NCBI GenBank assembly: GCA_945828295.1
Contig: CALZQV010000004.1
Location: 1-37,578 of the forward strand
From: an uncultured Prevotellaceae bacterium
GTDB taxonomy: Bacteria; Bacteroidota; Bacteroidia; Bacteroidales; Bacteroidaceae
Reading direction: 5' to 3'
DNA: 37,578 nucleotides
Position numbers and translations under genes: made by a program. The notes under the pieces are model-generated. The model was given only the letters and a program-made list of their open reading frames with translations. It had not been told where the DNA came from and did not search any database. Positions 8,630-17,970 of the stretch are shown here, piece by piece (position 1 is the first letter of the stretch; every line of letters starts with the position of its first letter).

Positions 8630-9595
8630 TCAGCGTTGGTCATCGTCCGGCTCGGCCGTGCGCCCAAGGTTGCGCAGCAGACCCTCGTACTTGGCACGCT
8701 TGACAGCAGAACCGCGAAAGAGCTGGCGATAGCGCTCGAGGCTGAGCCCTGCCCAGTCGGCATCCGACATGGATAATAGTTCAGCCGTCGGGCGGAACTC
8801 CAGTACTGCCGTAGGGATGGCCCTGTAGTGGGGACAGGCCCTCAGGCAGCGGTCGCAGCCATAGAAGCATTCGCGGATCAGGGGGCGCACGTCGTCGGGC
8901 AGGGAACCACGATGCTCAATGGTCAGATAGGAAAGACAGCGGCGAGCATCGAGACCGCTGTCGGTAATGGCATGTGTGGGACAGGCATCGAGGCAGCGCC
9001 GACAAGTCCCGCAACCCAAGTGGTAGGGAGCCAGATAGCACGGGGCATCATAATGGTCGAACTCGAACGTCAGCAGCAGTTCGGCCAGGAAGAAAGCGCT
9101 ACCCTCGCCCGGCACCACGAACTGGGTGTGGCGCCCAATCCAGCCCAAGCCACAACGCCACGCCCAATACTTTTCCATCACGGGAGCCGTGTCCACACAG
9201 ATACGAAAGGCGCCCTTCACCTCGCCTTCGGTGAACACCGGAGCAACGGTCTGTCCAACGAGAGTCCGCAGTCGCTGGCGAATGACGTCGTGGTAGTCGC
9301 GCCCCTGGGCATACCAGGCGATGCCCTTCTGCGTGGGTTCGAGACCGGGGTTGTAGCTCATCAGCAACGACACTACCGAGCGTGCTCCGGGCAGCAGCAG
9401 TCGCGGGTCGCGCCGCAGGGCGAGGTGGTCCTCCATGTAATGCATGTCGCCCTGCCACCCGTGGCGAAGCCACTGCTCATAGTGAGCCATGTAGGCCTCG
9501 TCGACAGGCTCGGCAGGCGCCACGCCACAATGTGAAAAGCCAAGGCTCAAAGCCTCGGCTTTCAGATTATTGCTCTTCAATACGTCGGAACTCAT
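8630..9595 (-). CDS. queG: Epoxyqueuosine reductase
   Basis: A 321-residue cytoplasmic enzyme for the last step of queuosine synthesis in tRNA, reducing epoxyqueuosine with cobalamin and two [4Fe-4S] clusters. The candidate catalytic Asp lies in DTAPVMEKYWA (Asp136). Cluster cysteines are at 195, 198, 201, 205 (CGTCRRCLDACP) and 243, 247, 250, 254 (CFYGCDRCLRACP). Members with a C-terminal HEAT repeat are longer; this one is the short form. Its start (ATG 9595) lies inside the end of the deacetylase gene, a 29-base overlap in another frame, pointing to translational coupling. No terminator is seen after it. Confidence 0.95.
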   Translation of the reverse strand: MSSDVLKSNNLKAEALSLGFSHCGVAPAEPVDEAYMAHYEQWLRHGWQGDMHYMEDHLALRRDPRLLLPGARSVVSLLMSYNPGLEPTQKGIAWYAQGRDYHDVIRQRLRTLVGQTVAPVFTEGEVKGAFRICVDTAPVMEKYWAWRCGLGWIGRHTQFVVPGEGSAFFLAELLLTFEFDHYDAPCYLAPYHLGCGTCRRCLDACPTHAITDSGLDARRCLSYLTIEHRGSLPDDVRPLIRECFYGCDRCLRACPHYRAIPTAVLEFRPTAELLSMSDADWAGLSLERYRQLFRGSAVKRAKYEGLLRNLGRTAEPDDDQR

Positions 9596-10187
9596 AACCT
9601 TGGTCTTGCAGCCACTGTATGGCCTGCGGTAACATTACGCGTAGTTTGTCGATACTCTTCAGCGAGTCGTGGAACGTGATAATGGAACCATTGCGGGCGT
9701 AACGCTTCACGTTGTCGAGCACGTCCTCGGCCGTGAGCCGGCGGCTGTAGTCGCGCGTCACCAGGTCCCACATCACCACCTTATAGCCAAAGATGCGCAT
9801 GGTGCGGTACTGCACGGCGCGCATCCAGCCGTGAGGCGGACGGAAGAGCTTGGTATTGAGCAGCTCGGAACACTTGTGCACATTGAAAAGGTACTTCCAG
9901 GTGCTCCAGCGGAAGCCGCCGATGTGGTTGTAGGTATGGTTCCCTACGGCGTGGCCGCGGCGACGCACCTCGGCCAGCAACTCGGGATAGCGGTGGGCAT
10001 TATCCCCAACCATGAAGAAGGTGGCCTTGGCCCCGAACTGGTCGAGCACGTCGAGCACATAGGGCGTTGCCTCGGGGATAGGGCCGTCGTCGAACGTCAG
10101 ATAGACGGCGCGTTCACGAGGGCTCATCCGCCACACAGCGTGGGGATAGAGCCATCGGAGGAAACGTGCAGGTTGTTCGATGAGCAT
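9567..10187 (-). CDS. Polysaccharide deacetylase (NodB homology domain)
   Basis: A 206-residue carbohydrate esterase family 4 protein. The metal and catalytic motifs are complete: TFDDGP (residues 31-36; Asp33 base, Asp34 metal), HTYNH (His84 and His88), RPPHG, the WD region in KVVMWDLVTRD, and TFHDS near the C-terminus. No signal peptide or clear membrane segment is visible, so a cytoplasmic or envelope-associated place is possible. The likely substrate is an N-acetylated sugar polymer or lipid-linked sugar; which one cannot be read from sequence. The stop of the upstream DUF2723 gene and this ATG share one base (TGATG at 10189-10185), and the 3' end overlaps queG. Confidence 0.92.
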   Translation of the reverse strand: MLIEQPARFLRWLYPHAVWRMSPRERAVYLTFDDGPIPEATPYVLDVLDQFGAKATFFMVGDNAHRYPELLAEVRRRGHAVGNHTYNHIGGFRWSTWKYLFNVHKCSELLNTKLFRPPHGWMRAVQYRTMRIFGYKVVMWDLVTRDYSRRLTAEDVLDNVKRYARNGSIITFHDSLKSIDKLRVMLPQAIQWLQDQGYEFRRIEEQ

Positions 10188-13100
10188 CAGCGCATACTGG
10201 TGTCGCCGGCTACGGCATCGTAGTAGCGACGCAATAACTGTTCGTACTTAGCAGCTTGCTTCGACCCGGCTGTCTCAAGCAGTTCCAGAGCCTCCTGCAA
10301 GGTGTAGAAGTTGGCGCGGATGTCGTAGCTCGACCTGTTGGCAAAGCGGTCGGGCAGCGACAGGTACCAATCAAGGTATTCCACGGAGCTTTGGGCAACG
10401 TGCTGCGCAATCTCCTCGGCCTTCGACTTCTTGTCGAGCACAAGCCAAGCGCGGGCGATGTCGAGCGAGCCACCTTGCCAGCCGTGAGGCACATTGTAGG
10501 CAGGGATGGCCTGTTCAGCCTTCTCCAGCAGCTTCTGTGCCTTGTCGTTCTTGCCTTCGCGCAGGAGTTGCAGACCCAGCTGGGCAAAGATACGGCGGTG
10601 GGTATAGCACATGCGCAGTACCGTCTCGTCGAGATAGATGTCGGGATTCTCAAGCCCTCCGAACTTGAATTTGTTCATGAGGTTATCGTACATCTTTTCC
10701 GTGTCCATGGTCTTGCCGCTCTTCTCGGTGTCGAAGGGCGTGATGCGATCGGCAAGGCCCTCGCGCACGAAGTTCTTGCCCAGGTCGCCGTAGTTGTCAC
10801 GACCCACCGTGATGGCCACGTACATGGGACGCTCCCAGTTGGTGGTTGCCAGCATCTCGTACATCATCAGTTCACTCTTGTAGATGTTTGAGCGTCCCTT
10901 CAGCGAGATATGCATGACATCGGGAATCGAGTCGCCCGCAATCATCATGCCGCTCTTGCGCACGGCCTCCTTGTCGACCGTGACGACAATACTGTCGGTT
11001 GGGATTATCTGGAAGTCAGGATCGGGATTTAGAATCCAGTACTTGATGATGTTCTTCAGCTCGTAGGGGTTATCGCCCATGAGTGCCTTGCGCTCCTCGG
11101 GGCGGTCCTTATAGTACTCCATCACCTGCTTGATGCCATCGGGATAGACACGCACGGCCTCGCGGGTGCCGCTGACATAGTCGATGCGCTTCCACGAAAT
11201 GGGGAGCGAGGGCGAGTCGTAGGCCGGACGGCGCATCTGGTCGATGTACCAGTCGGTCTGCAGATACGACAGGTTGCAGACGCGGGCATCGGTGCGGAAA
11301 CCCTCGGTTTCCTGTGCGTACCACAGGGGGAAGGTGTCGTTGTCGCCGTTGGTGAAGATGATGGGGTTACCCTCGGCCTGCAGCGTTTGCAGGTAGTTCT
11401 GGCCAAAGTCGCGACAGGTGTAGCGGCCCGAGCGGTCGTGGTCGTCCCACGTCTGCCCAGCCATCTGTATAGGTACGAGCAGACACAGGCAAGCCAACAG
11501 GGCTGCCACCGTCTCGCTCTTCACCAGGCGACGCAGATAATCGGCCAAGGCAGCAACGCCCAAGCCCACCCAAATGGCGTAGGCATAGAACGAGCCTGCA
11601 TAAGCATAGTCGCGCTCGCGGGGCTGCATGGGAGTCTGGTTAAGGTAGACAACGATGGCGATACCCGTCATGAAGAACAGGAAGAAGACAACCCAGAACT
11701 GCTTCACGCCGTCGTTCAGCTGGTCGTTGTTCTTATACACCTGCCAGAACAGACCGAGCAGGCCGAGCAGGAGCGGGAGGGCATAGAAGACGTTGCGGCC
11801 CTTGTTCTCGCGCAGTTCGGTGGGCAACTTATCCTGGTCGCCCAAGCGCCAGTTGTCGAACCACTTGATGCCCGTCAGCCAGTTGCCATGTTCCAACTCG
11901 CCATTGCCTTGGATGTCGTTCTGCCGGCCAGCGAAGTTCCACATGAAGTAGCGCCAGTACATGAAGTTCATCTGGTAGGACAGGAAGAAGTAGATGTTTT
12001 CCGCCATCGTGGGCATCTTGACCTGCTGGGTGCGGCCTGCCACACGCGACTCCACGATGTGGCCTTTCACGCCACCCATCCAGTCTTCGTAGGCCTGCTT
12101 GTGACGGTCACTATACATGCGGGGGAAGAGCATATTCTGCTCGTACTTATAGTCTTGGTTATAGCGAACCAAGCGGTAGCGGTCGGGCTCGTCGGCAGAC
12201 TTTTTCTCCTGACGCTCGTAGACGGGAGCCCCCTCCTCGCTGACGGGTACCCAGTACTCGCCCTTGACCTCCATGGCCACCTGCGAGTTGTAGGCCGGAC
12301 CATAGAATAAGGGGCGGTCGCCGTACTGCTCACGGCTCAGGTAGGTGCCCAGCGTGAAGATGTCCTCGGGTGAGTTTTGGTCCATGGGGGTGTTGGCCGT
12401 AGAACGGATGACGATAACGGCATACGACGAATAGCCAACCATGATCATGAGCATGCAGAGAAGAGAGGTGTTCATGAGGCGAGCCGAAATGATGTGCTTG
12501 TCGCCCTTGCGCCAGTAGAGCAGCAAGGCCACAACAACGGCCAGCACGACGACACCAATGAGCACGCTGCTCACACCGTAGCCGTAGAAGGGAATGCCAA
12601 GCAGACCCACGCTCAAAGCATAGGAGATGGTCATGAGCATGCGATTCTCGCGCTCGCGATGGGTCTCATAGATGGCCCACAGCACAGTGGTGATGAGCAG
12701 GAGAATGTAGATAATCAGACCGGTATTGAACGGGAGGCTGAGCGTGTTGACGAAGAACAACTCGAACCAACCGCCTACCTTCACGATGCCCGGCACAATG
12801 CCATAGAGCACAACGGCAACTAAGGCAAACGAACATAGCAGAGCGATGAGGGAGCCCTTGAGGTTGGCGTTGGGATTCTTGCGGTAATAGTAGACCAGCA
12901 CGATGGCGGGCAGGCACAACAGGTTGAGTAAGTGGACACCAATGCTCAGACCAGTCAGGTAGGCAATGAGCACCAGGTAGCGGTCGGAGTGAGGCTCGTC
13001 GGCGTGGTCCTCCCACTTCAGGATGAGCCAGAACACCAGGGCCGTGAACAAACTGGAATAGGCATACACCTCGCCCTCGACGGCTGAGAACCAGAACGTG

Positions 13101-13504
13101 TCGGAGAAGGTGTAGACCAAGGCACCCACAAGACCGCTGGCCTCAACGGCGATGAGCTGGCCGAGGGTCGTGACCTGCCCCTTTGTGCCCATCAGTTTGC
13201 GGGCCAGATGCGTGACGCTCCAGAAGAGGAACAATATGCACAACGCACTGAAGAGAGCCGACATGATGTTTATCATGTAAGCTACCTTGGTCGGGGCGTT
13301 GGTAAGTTGGGTGAACAGGTTGCCCGTGAGCATGAAGAAGGGTGCGCCTGGCGGGTGACCGACTTCAAGTTTATAGGCTGTGGTGATAAACTCGGGGCAG
13401 TCCCAGAAGCTGGCTGTAGGCTCGATGGTACTGCAATAGACAAATGCGGCGATAAGGAACGTCAGCCATCCGACCACATTGTCTACAAGTCTGAAATGCT
13501 TCAT
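10187..13504 (-). CDS. DUF2723 multi-pass membrane protein, probable glycosyltransferase of the PMT/TMEM260 type
   Basis: A 1105-residue protein. The N-terminal part matches DUF2723 (PF11028): VVGWLTFLIAAFVYCSTIEP, then TASFWDCPEFITTAYKLEVGHP with acidic residues in the first outside loop as in protein O-mannosyltransferases, then about 10-12 hydrophobic segments. The C-terminal half is soluble, with TPR-like helices near residues 990-1090. The human relative TMEM260 is a protein O-mannosyltransferase; transfer of that role to Bacteroidetes, which glycosylate many periplasmic proteins, is an inference. ATG 13504 (MKHFRLVDNVVGW) is preferred to an upstream in-frame ATG at 13546 because the -7 box lies between them. 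It is joined directly to the deacetylase gene downstream. Confidence 0.85.
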   Translation of the reverse strand: MKHFRLVDNVVGWLTFLIAAFVYCSTIEPTASFWDCPEFITTAYKLEVGHPPGAPFFMLTGNLFTQLTNAPTKVAYMINIMSALFSALCILFLFWSVTHLARKLMGTKGQVTTLGQLIAVEASGLVGALVYTFSDTFWFSAVEGEVYAYSSLFTALVFWLILKWEDHADEPHSDRYLVLIAYLTGLSIGVHLLNLLCLPAIVLVYYYRKNPNANLKGSLIALLCSFALVAVVLYGIVPGIVKVGGWFELFFVNTLSLPFNTGLIIYILLLITTVLWAIYETHRERENRMLMTISYALSVGLLGIPFYGYGVSSVLIGVVVLAVVVALLLYWRKGDKHIISARLMNTSLLCMLMIMVGYSSYAVIVIRSTANTPMDQNSPEDIFTLGTYLSREQYGDRPLFYGPAYNSQVAMEVKGEYWVPVSEEGAPVYERQEKKSADEPDRYRLVRYNQDYKYEQNMLFPRMYSDRHKQAYEDWMGGVKGHIVESRVAGRTQQVKMPTMAENIYFFLSYQMNFMYWRYFMWNFAGRQNDIQGNGELEHGNWLTGIKWFDNWRLGDQDKLPTELRENKGRNVFYALPLLLGLLGLFWQVYKNNDQLNDGVKQFWVVFFLFFMTGIAIVVYLNQTPMQPRERDYAYAGSFYAYAIWVGLGVAALADYLRRLVKSETVAALLACLCLLVPIQMAGQTWDDHDRSGRYTCRDFGQNYLQTLQAEGNPIIFTNGDNDTFPLWYAQETEGFRTDARVCNLSYLQTDWYIDQMRRPAYDSPSLPISWKRIDYVSGTREAVRVYPDGIKQVMEYYKDRPEERKALMGDNPYELKNIIKYWILNPDPDFQIIPTDSIVVTVDKEAVRKSGMMIAGDSIPDVMHISLKGRSNIYKSELMMYEMLATTNWERPMYVAITVGRDNYGDLGKNFVREGLADRITPFDTEKSGKTMDTEKMYDNLMNKFKFGGLENPDIYLDETVLRMCYTHRRIFAQLGLQLLREGKNDKAQKLLEKAEQAIPAYNVPHGWQGGSLDIARAWLVLDKKSKAEEIAQHVAQSSVEYLDWYLSLPDRFANRSSYDIRANFYTLQEALELLETAGSKQAAKYEQLLRRYYDAVAGDTSMR

Positions 13505-13543
13505 AAAATGAATGTATATTATTCTATTATTTATATACGCGTG

Positions 13544-13551
13544 CAAAGATA
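13544..13551 (-). promoter_or_regulatory. Possible -7 box before the DUF2723 gene
   Basis: TATCTTTG on the - strand, about 40 bases before ATG 13504, matches TAnnTTTG. No TTTG occurs at the usual 19-21 base distance, so this is a weak call. Confidence 0.5.
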
Positions 13552-13579
13552 ATTAATTATTCCGAAATAACGCACTGGA

Positions 13580-14536
13580 TTAACAAAGTTTATAAAAGAC
13601 CTCGGGCAGCAACGACTGGAATGCCAGGCCTGCGAAGGCTAAAAGGGTCAGCAGGAACACAATCAGGCTCACCCACGTTTGCCGAAGCGTGAAGTAGTGG
13701 GCAACGAGGGGCGACAGGTTGAGAAGCAGGAGGAGCTGCACCTGCGACGGGTCAGCCAGGAAGGCAGAATATAGTACCACCAGCACGGCTTGGAATATGT
13801 AGATATACAGCATCATGCGGGTGCGTATCTTGTCGTCGAAACTATTAATCAGATAGTAGACCGACACCCAGACGGTGAGTGTCAGAAGGAGGAGATAATC
13901 AGCGTGTTGCATGAGGAAGGCCTTGCCTACCCACAACGCATACGACAGGCTTTCAAACTCCGTCATGCGGCTCCACCATTCCAGTAAGGGGCCAAAGTCG
14001 TCCTGTATCATCAGCCAACCGCCCCAGAACCAAAACGGAGTCAGCACACCAATGACGGCTGCCAGGAAGACACGCAACGACATGCTGCGCATGAACACCA
14101 GCAGATACCACAAATAAAAGGGGGCAAAAAGAAGCAACGGAGGATAGGCAAGACTGCCCAAGGAGAGCAGGAGGAAGGCGTGGAAGACATCGGTTACGGC
14201 CTGGGGTCGCTGGTAGGTGCGGAACAACAGATAATAGCTGAGGGCCAGGCAGGGAAGCGTCGCGTGGATGGGCTGGAAGTTATGGAATTCACCGAAGCAT
14301 GCACAGGCCAGCAGCCAGACCGACACGACCATGCGCGAACGAACGCGCAGGACCTGGAACGTGTTGTTGGTCTCCATCAGGACATAGCCCGTGAGCAATA
14401 CCAACACGAGGCTGGCAAGGCAACCATAGTCGAAGGCCGACGACGGCATCCACCACAAGCCCAGCACCAGCAAAAGGCATACGACGGGCGTAGCACTGCT
14501 GCAGGCTATTCGATTGTGTATCCTCTGTCTACGCAA
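13580..14536 (-). CDS. Unknown polytopic membrane protein
   Basis: A 318-residue protein with about nine to ten hydrophobic segments spread over its length, beginning [16 protein letters not shown] and ending in two helices near the C-terminus. I do not recognise a named family with certainty; it resembles uncharacterised Bacteroidetes membrane proteins found beside cell-envelope genes. The only initiation codon before the first membrane segment is TTG at 14536, because an in-frame stop lies at 14548-14546. That start overlaps the purD stop by eight bases, so coupled translation is likely. A start at the internal ATG (residue 30) would cut the first helix. It lies between purD and the DUF2723 gene. 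Confidence 0.75.
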   Translation of the reverse strand: MRRQRIHNRIACSSATPVVCLLLVLGLWWMPSSAFDYGCLASLVLVLLTGYVLMETNNTFQVLRVRSRMVVSVWLLACACFGEFHNFQPIHATLPCLALSYYLLFRTYQRPQAVTDVFHAFLLLSLGSLAYPPLLLFAPFYLWYLLVFMRSMSLRVFLAAVIGVLTPFWFWGGWLMIQDDFGPLLEWWSRMTEFESLSYALWVGKAFLMQHADYLLLLTLTVWVSVYYLINSFDDKIRTRMMLYIYIFQAVLVVLYSAFLADPSQVQLLLLLNLSPLVAHYFTLRQTWVSLIVFLLTLLAFAGLAFQSLLPEVFYKLC

Positions 14537-15800
14537 GGTCTTGTCCTATATCGCGACGGAAATACTTACCTTCGAACTGTATCTGTGCGGCGCCACGCAT
14601 GCTCTGAGCCAGCGCCTCGGCCTGGCTGTTGCCATAGCTGCTCACGGCCAACACGCGACCACCGTTCGTCACGACCGAACCGTCCTTCAGGGCTGTTCCG
14701 GCATGGAAGAGGATGCTACCCTCCACCCTATCGAATCCAGTCATCACCTTGCCCTTTTCGTAATGTTCGGGATAGCCACCACTGACCAGCATCACGCAGA
14801 CGGCATGGCGCGAGTCAAACTCGACGGAACGCTGTGCCAGGGTCGACGTGGCGACGCCATCGAACAGGTCCACAAGGTCGCTCTTCAAGCGTAGCATCAC
14901 GGTTTCAGTCTCAGGGTCACCCATGCGGCAATTGTACTCTATCACCTTGGGATCGCCCGCCACATTAATCAGGCCAAAGAAGATGAAGCCCTTATAGTCG
15001 ATTCCCTCCTCGGCAAGACCGTTGACGGTAGGCCGGATGATTCGGTCCTCGACCTTCTGCATCCACTCACGTGTGGCAAACGGCACAGGCGACACACTGC
15101 CCATGCCTCCGGTGTTCAGTCCCGTGTCGCCCTCGCCAATGCGCTTGTAATCCTTTGCCTCGGGCAGAATCTTGTAGTCACGGCCGTCGGTGAGCACAAA
15201 GACGGAGCACTCGATGCCGGAGAGGAATTCCTCGATGACCACGCGTGCCGATGCCTGACCGAACATGCCATTGAGCATCTCCTTCAGTTCGCGCTTGGCT
15301 TCGTCGAGCGTAGGCAAGATGAGCACGCCCTTGCCGGCGCACAGGCCGTCGGCCTTCAGGACATAGGGAGGTTGCAGCGTTTCTAAATACTCCAGGGCTT
15401 CCTGAACATGCTCACCATCGAAGGTTTGATAGCGAGCCGTGGGTATCTGATGGCGCTGCATGAATCCTTTTGCAAAGTCCTTGCTGCCCTCCAACTCGGC
15501 TCCGGCCTTACTGGGGCCGATGACGGGTATTTCCCTTAGTTCGGCGTCGCTCTTAAAGAAGTCGTAGATGCCCTTCACCAAGGGGTCCTCGGGACCAACC
15601 ACCACCATGTCGATGGCATGCTCCAAAACAAAGCGGCGTATGCCATTAAAGTCGTCGGCCTTCAGGTCGACATTGGTTCCCACCTCGCTGGTGCCGGCAT
15701 TACCAGGTGCAATATACAGTTTCTCTAATCGCTCGCTCTGAGCCAGTTTCCAAGCGATAGCATGCTCGCGGCCACCACTTCCCAAGAGTAGAATGTTCAT
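14529..15800 (-). CDS. purD: Phosphoribosylamine-glycine ligase (GARS)
   Basis: A 423-residue ATP-grasp enzyme, second step of purine synthesis, joining glycine to phosphoribosylamine. The N-terminal [20 protein letters not shown] motif, the [12 protein letters not shown] segment, the ATP-grasp region ([14 protein letters not shown]) and [12 protein letters not shown] are all present, as is the metal site ([13 protein letters not shown]). Length is standard and the fold is a single domain, not fused to PurM or PurN. It follows the S9 peptidase gene by 13 bases and overlaps the next gene. Confidence 0.97.
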   Translation of the reverse strand: MNILLLGSGGREHAIAWKLAQSERLEKLYIAPGNAGTSEVGTNVDLKADDFNGIRRFVLEHAIDMVVVGPEDPLVKGIYDFFKSDAELREIPVIGPSKAGAELEGSKDFAKGFMQRHQIPTARYQTFDGEHVQEALEYLETLQPPYVLKADGLCAGKGVLILPTLDEAKRELKEMLNGMFGQASARVVIEEFLSGIECSVFVLTDGRDYKILPEAKDYKRIGEGDTGLNTGGMGSVSPVPFATREWMQKVEDRIIRPTVNGLAEEGIDYKGFIFFGLINVAGDPKVIEYNCRMGDPETETVMLRLKSDLVDLFDGVATSTLAQRSVEFDSRHAVCVMLVSGGYPEHYEKGKVMTGFDRVEGSILFHAGTALKDGSVVTNGGRVLAVSSYGNSQAEALAQSMRGAAQIQFEGKYFRRDIGQDLA

Positions 15801-15813
15801 AGTTTAAGGAATA

Positions 15814-17970
15814 TTACTTCAGATAATCATCAAAATAACGTGATATACGCTCGTGCAGATGCACCTGGTCACGGCCGAACATATTATGACCATCGCCCGG
15901 GTAGGTAAAGAGGTCGGGCTGCGTTCCGGCGTCTTCACAGGCTCGCAGGAACGAAAGCGTGTGCTGCGGGACACAGGTGGGGTCGTTGTATCCAAAGATA
16001 ATCTGGAGGCGACCCTTCAGATTCTTGGCCTTGCCCAAGAGGCTGCAACGCTCGTATCCCTCGGGGTTCTGTTGTGGCGTGTCCATGTATCGTTCGCCGT
16101 ACATCACCTCGTAGTACTTCCAGTCGACAACAGGACCGCCGGCAACGCCTACCTTGAAGACATCGGGGTAGGTGCACATAAGGTTGGTGGTCATGAAACC
16201 GCCATACGACCATCCGTGTACCCCCAGGCGATTGGCATCGACATAGGGCAGGGACTTCAAGTACTTTACGCCTTCGAGCTGGTCTTTCATCTCCTCCTCA
16301 CCCAGATGACGGAAGGTAACCTGCTCGAATTCGCGGCCTCGCCATTCGCTGCCCCGGTTGTCGAGGATGAATAGGAGGTAACCCTTCGAGGCCATATATG
16401 CCTCCCAGCCGCGCAGGCACCAGTGCCAACGGGCATCAACATTGTGGGCATGCGGCCCGCCATAGACGTAAACGATGGTGGGATAAGTCTTAGTAGAATC
16501 GAAGTCTACGGGTTTCACCATGCGATAGTAAAGGTCGGTAACGCCATCGGCTGCTTTTATGCTCCCGCTGGTTATCTCCGGTATCGCATATCCTTGCTCT
16601 TGCCAAGGGTCTTTGGCTGTCAGGATATTGGCTATCAGATTGGGACGACGGCCTCTGGTGGGCTGCGTGGAAATGAGGTTGATACTGCGAGGCACGGTTG
16701 GCGAAGAATAGCGGTCAATGAGCATTGTGCCATCTTCACTCAACGAAGCATAATGCACACCCTCGTCGGCTCCGAGCAGGGTGCATCGTGGTTTCTCCAA
16801 ATCGAGGCAGAAAAGACAACTGGTGCGGGGGTCGATGGCATTGCTGCGATACAGCACCGACTTCGACTTCCGATTGAATCCCAGCACCTCTTGCACCTCA
16901 AAGTCGCCATACGTGCGCTGGTCGATTGCACCCGTCTCGATATCAAGCAAATAAAGATGGTTGTATCCATCGCGGCGACTCTGCATGAGGGCTTTGGTAT
17001 CGTCCCAAGGCAGGAAGAGAAGCCCATTCATGGGCTCTACGTACTTGTCGTGCCTTTCTTCGTATATTTGCTTCTGCATCCGACCCGTTGCCACATCATA
17101 GGCAACCAGGCGCATGTGGTTCTGGTCGCGGTTCAGTTCAAATACATACAGCGTTTGGCCGTCGGGAGACCATGTCAGGTTGGTGTGGTAGTCATCGGGG
17201 GCGCCCACGAGGTCAAGCCATACGACGTTGCGCTTCTTCACGTCGAAGATACCCACCTTTACCTGATGGCTGGTTTCGCCTGCCATGGGGTACTTGTCCA
17301 TCGTCACCGAGGCTATGCGCTGCGAGATATCGACCTGGGGATAACCTGCCACCATGCTCTGGTCCATGCGATAGAAGGCAAGGCGTTCACCATCGGGGCT
17401 CCAGAAGGTTCCTTTTGTAATGCCAAACTCGTCGCGATGCACGCTCTGGCCGTAAACAATATTGTTGGAGCCGTCGGTCGAGCCATCCTTACTCACGGTC
17501 AGTTCCTCGCCCTGGGCTGTCATCACATAGAGGTTACCCAATCGGGTAAAAGCCAAATTACGCGATGTCTGATTGAAGTCTTGCCATTCGGCGCCCTCTG
17601 GAATGGGCTGGCTCCACACTACCTTGCCCTGTTCCCAGTCAACCTGCAGGCGACGGCCGGCGCCACGCACCTGAACGACAGGACGCTTTGCATAGGGCAT
17701 TAGGAGATTGTGCCCGCTATGGGCCACCTTTTCGCCGACGATTTCATTGATGCGCTCCACACTGACCAACCGGCGGCCGGTCATCAGTTCGCGTACATCA
17801 TCGGCCGTGGTTTCGAGAGGCACATTGCCCCACCACGAAGTGTATTTGTTTTCGGGTTGCAGATTGTACCAGTTATTACCGCCGGACATCACGTCTTCCA
17901 GCGTCAGTAGCTTCTGCCCCATTGCTATGTTGGCAATCATCATTAAGGCCACGAACAGTTTAGTCCTCAT
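15814..17970 (-). CDS. S9 family peptidase (dipeptidyl peptidase IV type)
   Basis: A 718-residue exported serine peptidase. The N-terminus MRTKLFVALMMIANIAMGQ is a signal peptide. Residues about 90-450 form the DPP IV beta-propeller, with an FWSPDGERLAFYRMDQS segment. The C-terminal alpha/beta hydrolase has the nucleophile in GWSYGGFM (Ser588), Asp663 in GYNDPTCVP and His695 in PGDGHNMFG. Such enzymes cleave Xaa-Pro or Xaa-Ala dipeptides in the periplasm and feed peptide-using Bacteroidales. The frame is open to 18000, but ATG 17970 gives the clean signal peptide and has AGGAG close before it. It overlaps the end of the methyltransferase gene by 11 bases. Confidence 0.93.
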   Translation of the reverse strand: MRTKLFVALMMIANIAMGQKLLTLEDVMSGGNNWYNLQPENKYTSWWGNVPLETTADDVRELMTGRRLVSVERINEIVGEKVAHSGHNLLMPYAKRPVVQVRGAGRRLQVDWEQGKVVWSQPIPEGAEWQDFNQTSRNLAFTRLGNLYVMTAQGEELTVSKDGSTDGSNNIVYGQSVHRDEFGITKGTFWSPDGERLAFYRMDQSMVAGYPQVDISQRIASVTMDKYPMAGETSHQVKVGIFDVKKRNVVWLDLVGAPDDYHTNLTWSPDGQTLYVFELNRDQNHMRLVAYDVATGRMQKQIYEERHDKYVEPMNGLLFLPWDDTKALMQSRRDGYNHLYLLDIETGAIDQRTYGDFEVQEVLGFNRKSKSVLYRSNAIDPRTSCLFCLDLEKPRCTLLGADEGVHYASLSEDGTMLIDRYSSPTVPRSINLISTQPTRGRRPNLIANILTAKDPWQEQGYAIPEITSGSIKAADGVTDLYYRMVKPVDFDSTKTYPTIVYVYGGPHAHNVDARWHWCLRGWEAYMASKGYLLFILDNRGSEWRGREFEQVTFRHLGEEEMKDQLEGVKYLKSLPYVDANRLGVHGWSYGGFMTTNLMCTYPDVFKVGVAGGPVVDWKYYEVMYGERYMDTPQQNPEGYERCSLLGKAKNLKGRLQIIFGYNDPTCVPQHTLSFLRACEDAGTQPDLFTYPGDGHNMFGRDQVHLHERISRYFDDYLK

